Positions 6,038 through 12,030 of a stretch of 12,776 bases of DNA are shown piece by piece. The notes beneath the pieces were generated by a model that was given only the letters and a program-made list of their open reading frames with translations, was not told the origin of the DNA and searched no databases. How positions within the stretch are numbered: position 1 is the stretch's first letter; every line of letters begins with the position of its first letter. This DNA comes from Ruminococcus sp. (GTDB taxonomy: Bacteria > Bacillota > Clostridia > Oscillospirales > Acutalibacteraceae), in contig JAFLSL010000009.1 in NCBI GenBank assembly GCA_022510985.1, forward strand, positions 1-12,776, read 5' to 3'. Position numbers and translations under genes: made by a program.

Positions 6038-7396
6038 TTAAAATCCCGGAAAACCTCCGCCGGGCATACCGGGCATTCCCGGCATACGCATAGAGCGTTT
6101 TTTCTTTCCCTTGCCGCCGAATTGACGCATCATTTTCTGCATATCTCTGAGTTGCTTTAAAAGGCGGTTAACCTCCTCAACGCTTCTGCCTGAGCCTGCG
6201 GCAATTCTACGCTTTCTGCTCGGGTTAATAAGGTCGGGCTTTTCTCTTTCCTCAGGCGTCATTGAAAGGATAATAGCCTGTGTCCAGTCGAGTGCCCTAT
6301 CGTTAATATCGACATCATCTAGCTTGTTACCTACTCCGGGAATTTTTGAGAGAATTCCCTTAAGCGGACCCATCTTTTTAATCTGCTCAAACTGCTCCAA
6401 AAGGTCGTTAAAATCCATTTTATTGTGGAGCATTTTCTTCGCGACTTCCTGAGCCTTTTTCTCGTCAAGCTTTTCTTCAGCCTGCTCTATAAGGGTTAAA
6501 ACATCACCCATTCCGAGAATACGACTTGCCATACGGTCGGGATGGAACTGCTCTAAATCCTCAAGCTTTTCGCCTGTACCGGCAAACTTAATCGGGGTAC
6601 CGGTAACCTGCTTTACGGAAAGTGCCGCACCGCCTCGGGTATCGCCGTCAAGCTTTGTAATAATTACACCCGAAATTTCCAAAAGCTCGTTAAAACTTTT
6701 TGCAACGTTTACGGCGTCCTGACCTGTCATTGAATCTATAACAAGAAGGATTTCCTTCGGATTAACCTCTGCTTTTAAATTTTTAAGCTCATCCATAAGC
6801 TCTTCATCAATATGCAGACGACCCGCGGTATCGAGAATTACAATATCATTACCGTAGTCCTTAGCGTGCTTAACCGCTTCTTTTGCAATTTTGACGGGGT
6901 TACCCTGACCCATTTCAAAAACGCTTACGCCCGCTTTTTCGCCGACAACTTTAAGCTGTTCTATAGCCGCGGGACGGTAAACATCGCAGGCTACAAGCAG
7001 CGGTCGGTGGTTCTGCTTTTTAAGCATAAGTGCGAGCTTTCCGCTGTGGGTAGTTTTACCCGAACCCTGAAGTCCGCACATCATAATTACCGTCGGCGGA
7101 TGGGAAGAAAACTCAAGACGTGCCGTTTCAGAACCCATAAGCTCGGTCAACTCTTCGTTAACGATTTTAACTACCATCTGAGCAGGCGTTAGGCTCTCCA
7201 TAACGTCGCTGCCTATGGCACGCTCGGTAACTTTTTTAGTAAACTCCTTAGCCACCTTGTAGTTAACATCGGCTTCCAAAAGTGCAAGTCTTACCTCACG
7301 CATAGCCTCTTTAACATCGGCCTCACTTAATTTACCTTTATTTCTAAGACGCTTAAAAGCACCGGAAAGTTTTTCGGATAATCCTTCAAATGCCAT
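6038..7396 (-). CDS. ffh: Signal recognition particle protein Ffh (SRP54 GTPase)
   Basis: Ffh binds 4.5S/SRP RNA and nascent signal sequences and delivers ribosomes to the membrane through FtsY. The 452-residue protein has the N-domain helical bundle (1-95) and the GTPase domain with GLQGSGKT (108-115), CDVYRPAA (137-144), DTAGR (189-193) and TKLDGD (247-252). The methionine-rich M domain (about 300-430) contains the RNA-binding segment SRKRRIAAGSG. A Gly/Met/Pro-rich tail (MPGMPGMPGGGFPGF) ends it, as in many Ffh proteins. The ATG at 7396 follows AGAGGT. It lies 12 bp downstream of ylxM and 55 bp upstream of rpsP. Confidence 0.98.
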   Translation of the reverse strand: MAFEGLSEKLSGAFKRLRNKGKLSEADVKEAMREVRLALLEADVNYKVAKEFTKKVTERAIGSDVMESLTPAQMVVKIVNEELTELMGSETARLEFSSHPPTVIMMCGLQGSGKTTHSGKLALMLKKQNHRPLLVACDVYRPAAIEQLKVVGEKAGVSVFEMGQGNPVKIAKEAVKHAKDYGNDIVILDTAGRLHIDEELMDELKNLKAEVNPKEILLVIDSMTGQDAVNVAKSFNELLEISGVIITKLDGDTRGGAALSVKQVTGTPIKFAGTGEKLEDLEQFHPDRMASRILGMGDVLTLIEQAEEKLDEKKAQEVAKKMLHNKMDFNDLLEQFEQIKKMGPLKGILSKIPGVGNKLDDVDINDRALDWTQAIILSMTPEEREKPDLINPSRKRRIAAGSGRSVEEVNRLLKQLRDMQKMMRQFGGKGKKKRSMRMPGMPGMPGGGFPGF

Positions 7397-7408
7397 ATAG
7401 GTCTACCT

Positions 7409-7747
7409 CTATTCGTGCAAAGATTTCACAGTATCTATAATCTGCTGTACTGTATTCTCATCATATCTATCGACCAGTTTAAGGGCTAAGTTCTCAATTT
7501 TATAAAGACCTTTTTCGGTTTCCTGAAAGCGTTTTAAAAGTCCGAGCTTTTCTTCGTAAGAATAGAGCAGATTTTCGGCACGCTTTATCGAATCACGCAC
7601 ACCCTGTCTTGTTATATTAAGCTGAGTTGCAATTTCCGAAAGTGAAAGGTCATCGTTATAATAAAGAGTTACAGTTTGTTGCTGCTGCTCCTTTAAAAGC
7701 TGACCGTAAAAATCAAACAGCAGAGAGATTTCAATATTTTTTTCCAA
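7409..7747 (-). CDS. ylxM: YlxM family helix-turn-helix protein, SRP-associated
   Basis: YlxM is a small protein encoded next to ffh in Firmicutes; work in streptococci describes it as an SRP-associated protein that affects GTPase activity. The 112-residue protein contains LLFDFYGQLLKEQQQQTVTLYYNDDLSLSEIATQLNITRQGVRDSIKRAE, an HTH of the sigma-70 region 4 type (about 30-58). A C-terminal helical part follows (YEEKLGLLKRFQETEKG onward). The start is uncertain: the TTG at 7747 has GGAG five bases upstream, while a GTG two codons earlier (7753, giving MTLEK, as in the Bacillus protein) directly abuts that GGAG. The first gene of the SRP operon, it lies 55 bp downstream of a perfect consensus promoter. 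Confidence 0.92.
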   Translation of the reverse strand: MEKNIEISLLFDFYGQLLKEQQQQTVTLYYNDDLSLSEIATQLNITRQGVRDSIKRAENLLYSYEEKLGLLKRFQETEKGLYKIENLALKLVDRYDENTVQQIIDTVKSLHE

Positions 7748-7772
7748 AGTCACTCCGCCTTCGCAAAGTTAG

Positions 7773-7793
7773 TGTAAAGTGTTTTTCTTTACA
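7773..7793. promoter_or_regulatory. 7-7-7 inverted repeat at the predicted transcription start of ylxM-ffh
   Basis: TGTAAAG (7773-7779) and CTTTACA (7787-7793) form a perfect inverted repeat with a seven-base spacer. With transcription starting near 7795 on the minus strand, the repeat spans about +3 to +23. It could be an operator for a dimeric repressor or a 5'-terminal RNA stem; no T-run follows in the transcript direction. I do not recognise the regulator. Confidence 0.55.
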
Positions 7794-7801
7794 GCAAAAG
7801 C

Positions 7802-7830
7802 ATTATAATATAAACCCCCGAATTTGTCAA
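7802..7830 (-). promoter_or_regulatory. Perfect-consensus sigma-A promoter of ylxM-ffh-rpsP-khpA
   Basis: On the minus strand, TTGACA (complement of 7825-7830) is followed after exactly 17 bp by TATAAT (complement of 7802-7807): 12 of 12 consensus bases at the ideal spacing. The predicted start is a G near 7795, leaving a leader of about 48 nt before the ylxM TTG. This is the strongest promoter in the window, which suits an operon of abundant proteins. Confidence 0.9.
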
Positions 7831-8082
7831 TACTTTTTAAAGAAAGAAGAATATATAACGCCGATTATTATACATTATTATCATAATTATCATAAATCAT
7901 TTTAAAACAACCCGATGAAATACCATAAAAAATGTAATTTAAAAATATATTTCAATAAAAATTTATGTTAATAACAACCGCAGTTGGGATAATTTTTTAC
8001 ACATTTATGCACATTTTTAACAAAGTTTTCAGGATACGTCAAATAAATGCAATTTTATGATGATTTTTTTTATTTATTATGT

Positions 8083-8088
8083 TATAAT
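8083..8088 (+). promoter_or_regulatory. Extended -10 of the phoH promoter
   Basis: TATAAT at 8083-8088 is preceded by TG at 8080-8081, a full extended -10. The -35 region is poor: ATGATT at 8060-8065 (17 bp spacer) matches only three of six bases. A T-rich tract lies between the two. Transcription would begin near 8095, about 38 nt before the phoH start. Confidence 0.6.
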
Positions 8089-8132
8089 ACGGTCAATAAT
8101 GTTCTCACATATTAGTTGAAAGAGGAGTTTTT

Positions 8133-9101
8133 ATTACGGATAATTCTTTTAGCATTGGAAGAACCGAACACGCTGTCGCTCTTTTCGGAAGTTTTGATGA
8201 GAATATCAAGCTAATCGAAAGAGAGTTTAACGTAAAAATCACCGTTCGAGGCGATGAGCTTAAAATAAGCGGAGACGACGAGAATGTCTTTAAAACAGGC
8301 AAGGTTTTAGAAGCACTTATGCACTTTATAAACCGCGGTGAGAATTTAAGCGAACAGAATGTCCGCTACTGTATTGCTACGGTAAAGGACGGTACTTCCG
8401 ACAGCTTTACAAAGCTTGCGGACGACTGCATCTGCATAACCTCTAAAGGCAAACCGATTAAACCCAAAACAATAGGTCAGAAAAAGTATTGTAAGGCTAT
8501 TTCGGATAACACTATAACTTTCGGAGTAGGCCCTGCCGGAACAGGAAAAACCTACCTTGCGGTAGCTATGGCGGTAACCGCTTTCCGAAGCAAACAGATT
8601 AACCGTATTATACTCACTCGTCCCGCTGTTGAGGCAGGCGAAAAGCTCGGATTTCTTCCGGGAGATTTGCAAAGTAAGGTCGACCCCTATTTAAGACCTC
8701 TTTACGATGCACTGTTCGATATGCTGGGAGTTGAAACCTACCACAAATACGTTGAAAAGGGAAATATCGAAATTGCCCCGCTCGCGTATATGAGAGGCCG
8801 TACGCTCGATGACAGCTTTATCATTCTTGACGAGGCACAGAACACAACCAAGGAACAGATGAAAATGTTCCTCACGCGTCTGGGCTTTAACAGCAAAATG
8901 GTAATCACGGGCGACATAACTCAGATTGACCTCCCCAGCGGAGCAAAAAGCGGTCTTAAGGATTGCCTCAGGATTTTAAGGGGTATTGACGATATCGCTC
9001 AATGCAAATTCAACGAAAAGGATGTTGTAAGGCACCGACTTGTGCAGGACATAATTAAAGCTTACGAAAAAAACGAGGTGACAAGGAATGACAGAAAATA
9101 A
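8133..9101 (+). CDS. phoH: PhoH family ATPase, apparent AUU start codon
   Basis: PhoH-like proteins are cytosolic P-loop ATPases linked to RNA metabolism; next to ybeY and era they are usually tied to ribosome/rRNA processing, though the exact activity is unsettled. The 322-residue reading has a family-typical N-terminal region (TDNSFSIGRTEHAVALFGSFDENI onward, about 1-100). Walker A GPAGTGKT is at 133-140, RPAVEAGEKLGFLPGD follows, and Walker B FIILDEAQN has Asp-Glu at 233-234. KMVITGDITQIDLP comes next. AGAGGAG (8121-8127) sits five bases before an ATT codon at 8133. The frame is open from 8100, but no ATG, GTG or TTG occurs in it before 8319. Starting at 8319 would drop 62 conserved residues. 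It overlaps ybeY by 14 bp. Confidence 0.9.
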   Translation: MTDNSFSIGRTEHAVALFGSFDENIKLIEREFNVKITVRGDELKISGDDENVFKTGKVLEALMHFINRGENLSEQNVRYCIATVKDGTSDSFTKLADDCICITSKGKPIKPKTIGQKKYCKAISDNTITFGVGPAGTGKTYLAVAMAVTAFRSKQINRIILTRPAVEAGEKLGFLPGDLQSKVDPYLRPLYDALFDMLGVETYHKYVEKGNIEIAPLAYMRGRTLDDSFIILDEAQNTTKEQMKMFLTRLGFNSKMVITGDITQIDLPSGAKSGLKDCLRILRGIDDIAQCKFNEKDVVRHRLVQDIIKAYEKNEVTRNDRK

Positions 9102-9591
9102 GATCCGCGTGATCATTACCAACAATCAAAAAGCAGTAAAGATACCGACCGGTCTCAGAATGCTTATCAGACGTTGCTGCCATGCCGTACTCGAACTTGA
9201 AAAGTTTGAGGGCCCCGCTGAAATTAGCGTAACCTTTACTGATAATGAGGAAATTAAGAAACTCAACGCTCAGTACAGAAACATTGATGCAGCAACCGAC
9301 GTACTTTCGTTCCCGATGGGAGAAAACGGAAAGTATGACACAAATCAGGAAACCGGAGCTAAAATTCTGGGAGATGTAGTTATTTCCGTAGAAAAGGCTG
9401 TGGAGCAGGCAGAAGCGTTCGATCATTCTCTGCAGAGAGAAATCGGCTATTTAACCGCACACAGTGTACTCCACCTGCTCGGTTACGACCATATTCAAAA
9501 TATGGAAAAGGTAAGAATGAGAGAGAAGGAAGAGCTTGTTATGGAACAGCTCGGACTTCCGGCTTCATCAAGCTATATTGTCGAGCAATGA
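9088..9591 (+). CDS. ybeY: Endoribonuclease YbeY (rRNA maturation factor)
   Basis: YbeY is a zinc-dependent single-strand endoribonuclease needed for 16S rRNA 3'-end maturation and 70S quality control. The 167-residue protein has the family hallmarks YRNIDAATDVLSFPMGE, GDVVISVEKAVEQA and the metal site HSVLHLLGYDH, with histidines at 125, 129 and 135. The ATG at 9088 lies inside the end of phoH (14-bp overlap) and is served by GAGGTG seven bases upstream. It overlaps dgkA by ATGA, so translation of phoH, ybeY and dgkA is probably coupled. Confidence 0.97.
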   Translation: MTENKIRVIITNNQKAVKIPTGLRMLIRRCCHAVLELEKFEGPAEISVTFTDNEEIKKLNAQYRNIDAATDVLSFPMGENGKYDTNQETGAKILGDVVISVEKAVEQAEAFDHSLQREIGYLTAHSVLHLLGYDHIQNMEKVRMREKEELVMEQLGLPASSSYIVEQ

Positions 9592-10070
9592 GAAAACAAC
9601 TGAAAAGCTTTAAAAACGCCGTAGATGGATTTTTGCACGCTTTAAAAAGCGAAGGTCATCTGAGGTTCCATTTTATCGCAGCAATTTATGTGACGGTATT
9701 CAGTTTCTTTTTTGACCTTAGCTGTGTTAAATGGGCGGTTGTAATTATGCTTATCACAGGTATAATCTGTGCCGAGCTTTTTAATACCGCTATCGAAAAG
9801 CTGTGTGATAAAATCGAGACACAGTATAACGAACAGATTAAATTTGTAAAAGATGTTTGTGCCGCTGCAGTTTTAGTCCTTTCAATTCCTGCGGTAATTA
9901 TTGCGTTTTTATTCTATTTTGATATAGAGAAAATCACGTTTATTTCGCTTTATCTTCTTAACAACCCTTTACTGTTGATTTTATTTATTTTATCGCTTAT
10001 AATATCAGTAGCATTTATATGCACGGGATTTAGGGGGATAGCAAGGCTTTTCGTCAAATTTAAAAAGTAA
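9588..10070 (+). CDS. dgkA: Diacylglycerol/undecaprenol kinase family membrane protein
   Basis: This small membrane kinase phosphorylates a lipid alcohol; in Gram-positive bacteria the substrate is often undecaprenol, recycling the cell-wall carrier lipid. The 160-residue protein has the family motifs SEGHLRFHF (21-29), CAELFNTAIEKLCDKIE (about 60-78; catalytic Glu and metal-binding NTAIE) and KFVKDVCAAAVL (about 86-97). Three transmembrane helices form the core (about 28-45, 46-66, 93-112). A fourth hydrophobic helix (NNPLLLILFILSLIISVAFIC, about 126-146) and a basic tail lie beyond the usual 120-130-residue family length. The start overlaps the ybeY stop (ATGA) with no clear Shine-Dalgarno, so translation likely relies on coupling. 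Confidence 0.93.
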   Translation: MRKQLKSFKNAVDGFLHALKSEGHLRFHFIAAIYVTVFSFFFDLSCVKWAVVIMLITGIICAELFNTAIEKLCDKIETQYNEQIKFVKDVCAAAVLVLSIPAVIIAFLFYFDIEKITFISLYLLNNPLLLILFILSLIISVAFICTGFRGIARLFVKFKK

Positions 10071-10073
10071 CAC

Positions 10074-10102
10074 ACAGAGCTGTCTTTCTGAGGCGGCTCT
10101 GT
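10074..10102 (+). terminator. Stem-loop between dgkA and era, possible weak terminator or attenuator
   Basis: ACAGAGC (10074-10080) pairs perfectly with GCTCTGT (10096-10102). The stem continues with TGTCT/AGGCG, including two U-G pairs, to a five-base loop TTCTG: 12 pairs in total. Only three T (two beyond the stem) follow before the sequence turns mixed, so termination would be partial. It starts 4 bp after the dgkA stop and ends 8 bp before the era Shine-Dalgarno. The G-U pairs mean it is more stable in the plus-strand transcript. Confidence 0.5.
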
Positions 10103-10120
10103 TTATCTATGAGGTACCTT

Positions 10121-11044
10121 ATGAATAACAATTCTCAAAATAAAAAATCAGCATTTATTGCGATTGTCGGACGTCCGAATGTCGGCAAAAGCTCGCTTTT
10201 AAACCGTATTTTAAAGGCTAAGATAGCTATTGTTTCGAGCAAACCGCAAACAACAAGAACGAGAATTACAGGCGTTTTAACGGAAGGCGACGTTCAGCTC
10301 GTTTTTGTAGACACTCCCGGTATGCACAAACCGAAAAACGACCTCGGAAAATATATGGTGCGTTCCGTGAGCGAAAGCGTAAGCGGCGTTGACTGCTGTA
10401 TGCTAGTTGTTGAGGCAGACAAAGAGCCGGGCCCTGCTGAGCTTAACCTTATTGAAAAATTCAAGAGTATGGATATGCCCGCGATTCTTGCTATCAATAA
10501 AATAGATATGCTAAAGGAAAAAGACGCTCTTATGAAGCAGATTTTAGCCTACAGCTCGCTTTACAATTTTGAGGCGGTTGTACCCGTAAGTGCAGCGGAC
10601 GGAAACGGACTTGACGCACTTAAAGATGAGCTTAAAAATCAGGCACTTGAGGGAGGACACTTCTTTGAGGACGACACATTAACAGACCAGCCCGAACGTG
10701 TTTTAGCAAGCGAAATGATACGTGAAAAAATCCTTCGACTTTGCGACAAGGAAATTCCGCACGGAATAGCGGTAGTTATAGAAAAAATGCGTATGCGTGA
10801 GGGCAAAGACATTCTCGATATTGACGCGACAATTTACTGCGAAAGAGAAACACACAAAAGAATTTTAATCGGCAAAAACGGCAGTATGCTTAAAAAAATC
10901 TCGACATATTCAAGACAGGATATGGAAAACTTTTTCGGCTGTAAAGTATTTTTGCAAAGTTGGATAAAGGTTAAGGAAGATTGGCGAAACAGTATTCAGA
11001 TGATGAGAAATTTCGGATACGACGAGAACGATTTTAAGCAGTAA
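10121..11044 (+). CDS. era: GTPase Era
   Basis: Era is an essential GTPase that binds the 3' end of 16S rRNA with its KH domain and controls 30S maturation. The 307-residue protein has G1 GRPNVGKS (17-24), the G2 TTRTRI, G3 DTPG (64-67), G4 NKID (126-129) and G5 VSAADG. The C-terminal KH domain (about 205-295) has the GKNG loop at 251-254. I chose the ATG at 10121 because GAGG (10111-10114) lies six bases upstream; the ATG at 10109 runs into that site. Its neighbours ybeY and phoH point to the same rRNA-processing role. A cdd gene, usual between dgkA and era in Bacillus, is absent. Confidence 0.98.
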   Translation: MNNNSQNKKSAFIAIVGRPNVGKSSLLNRILKAKIAIVSSKPQTTRTRITGVLTEGDVQLVFVDTPGMHKPKNDLGKYMVRSVSESVSGVDCCMLVVEADKEPGPAELNLIEKFKSMDMPAILAINKIDMLKEKDALMKQILAYSSLYNFEAVVPVSAADGNGLDALKDELKNQALEGGHFFEDDTLTDQPERVLASEMIREKILRLCDKEIPHGIAVVIEKMRMREGKDILDIDATIYCERETHKRILIGKNGSMLKKISTYSRQDMENFFGCKVFLQSWIKVKEDWRNSIQMMRNFGYDENDFKQ

Positions 11045-11155
11045 GTCGCTTTTAAAAACACCTAACAATTTCAACCTGCTTTGGTAATAATTACTGACCG
11101 CTTGCCGTAGCATAATGTTCCCCGTTCGTAGAAAACTAAGCTCGGGTGATTAATT

Positions 11156-11332
11156 ATGAATGAAATAGACGCGTGGAACGCTTTTTGGTACAGCGGAAGA
11201 ATATATGATTATCTGATGTATAAAAGCATTCACAACGACCGGATTAAAAGCGGTGACGCCACGGAGAATAAAGATGAAATTTATAACCAACGGACTTATA
11301 ATCAGGGAACAGAATATCGGGGAGAGGGATAA
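11156..11332 (+). CDS. yqzL: Small YqzL-like protein overlapping recO
   Basis: A 58-codon reading frame starts at an ATG with GGGTGAT just upstream. Its N-terminal half, MNEIDAWNAFWYSGRIYDYLMYKSI, has the W-x2-F-x2-(S/T)-G-x-I-x2-YL-x-YK spacing I associate with YqzL, the tiny protein encoded between era and recO in Firmicutes, and it sits exactly in that position. Its function is unknown. The last 19 codons plus the stop (11274-11332) overlap the start of recO in another frame, and the recO ribosome binding site lies inside it. The overlapping C-terminal part has no family resemblance that I can see. The assignment rests on position and this short pattern, so moderate confidence. Confidence 0.65.
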   Translation: MNEIDAWNAFWYSGRIYDYLMYKSIHNDRIKSGDATENKDEIYNQRTYNQGTEYRGEG

Positions 11333-12023
11333 GCTTGTTACCGCCCTGACCGAAACTCACGGCGTAGTAAAAGGCTTTGTACACGGTGCAAAGGATATTA
11401 AAAGCTCAAAATCAGCCGCAACGTCTCTTCTCTCCTACTCTCGTCTTACTCTGCATAAACGCAAGGAAAACTACCTAATAGGCGATGCTAAAGCGGTCAA
11501 AATTTTTTCAGGACTCAGAAACAGTATTGAAAATATGTATCTAGCTCAGTATTTTTGCGAGCTTGCAGGGGTAATTTGCCCCAAAGAGCAGGAAGCAAAA
11601 GAACAGCTCAGGCTTATTTTAAACGCCCTTTATCTTCTCTCAGAAAACAAACGGGAGTTTTCGCTCATAAAGCCCTGCGTTGAGCTGAGACTTATGTGCC
11701 TTGCGGGTTATATGCCTGATATTATGATGTGCAGAGAATGCGGAGAATACGAAAAGGACGTTATGATGTTTCTGCCGAAATTCGGACAGTTCGTTTGCAA
11801 AGAGTGCTTTGAGAAAAATGAAGATACATCTTACAAAATCAATCTTAACCGCAGCACTGTAACCGCGATGCGACATTGCTGTTATGCTGACGCTGAAAAG
11901 CTATTCTCATTCTCGCTGCCCGAAAAGGATTTAAAAGTTCTTAATTTTTGCAGCGAGGAATACATAAAATTTATTTTGGAACGTGATTTTAAAACACTGA
12001 GATTTTTAAAAACTATTATTTAG
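11274..12023 (+). CDS. recO: DNA repair protein RecO
   Basis: RecO anneals single-stranded DNA and works with RecR to load RecA in the RecFOR recombinational repair pathway. The 249-residue protein begins with the OB-fold domain (MKFITNGLIIREQNIGERDKLVTALTETHGVVKGFVHGAK, 1-40). A helical domain follows, and then a four-cysteine zinc site CRECGEYEKD...FVCKEC at residues 153, 156, 175 and 178. I chose the ATG at 11274, with ACGGAG seven bases upstream. The longer GTG start at 11253 would add seven residues ahead of the normal family start and lies before that site. The first 59 bp overlap yqzL; mutS2 follows after 7 bp. Confidence 0.95.
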   Translation: MKFITNGLIIREQNIGERDKLVTALTETHGVVKGFVHGAKDIKSSKSAATSLLSYSRLTLHKRKENYLIGDAKAVKIFSGLRNSIENMYLAQYFCELAGVICPKEQEAKEQLRLILNALYLLSENKREFSLIKPCVELRLMCLAGYMPDIMMCRECGEYEKDVMMFLPKFGQFVCKECFEKNEDTSYKINLNRSTVTAMRHCCYADAEKLFSFSLPEKDLKVLNFCSEEYIKFILERDFKTLRFLKTII

Positions 12024-12030
12024 GTGAAGT

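Larger units (their letters stand above)
7748..8132. other. AT-rich divergent intergenic region between ylxM and phoH
   Basis: This spacer of about 385 bp separates the leftward and rightward operons. It holds the ylxM promoter and operator-like repeat at one end and the phoH promoter and ribosome binding site at the other. The middle (about 7835-8055) is very AT-rich. It contains a tandem repeat of TTATCATAA (7878-7886 and 7887-7895) and two adjacent matches to the DnaA-box pattern TTWTNCACA (7995-8003 and 8005-8013). I see no gene, tRNA or structured RNA in it. Confidence 0.8.

Noticed and set aside
6812..7192. 126-codon open frame on the plus strand opposite ffh
   Set aside because: It lies wholly antisense to well-supported ffh coding sequence, has no ribosome binding site of note, and its translation resembles no family I know.
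7878..7895. Tandem TTATCATAA repeat as a CRISPR or iteron array
   Set aside because: There are only two 9-bp copies without spacers, in AT-rich DNA; it is too short to call anything more than a chance or slippage repeat.
7831..8055. Possible replication origin in the AT-rich divergent spacer
   Set aside because: Only two DnaA-like boxes are present, and none of dnaA, dnaN, rpmH or gyrB is nearby; divergent operons alone explain the layout.
8319..8321. ATG as the start of phoH
   Set aside because: It falls inside family-like sequence, would remove the N-terminal 62 residues, and lacks the strong ribosome binding site seen before 8133.
9055..9426. 123-codon open frame on the minus strand opposite ybeY
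   Set aside because: It is antisense to ybeY, which carries clear catalytic motifs; the frame is a by-product of codon use.
11114..11152. 12-codon frame (MFPVRRKLSSGD) just before yqzL as a leader peptide
   Set aside because: It has no Shine-Dalgarno, no attenuator hairpin after it, and no run of a regulatory amino acid.
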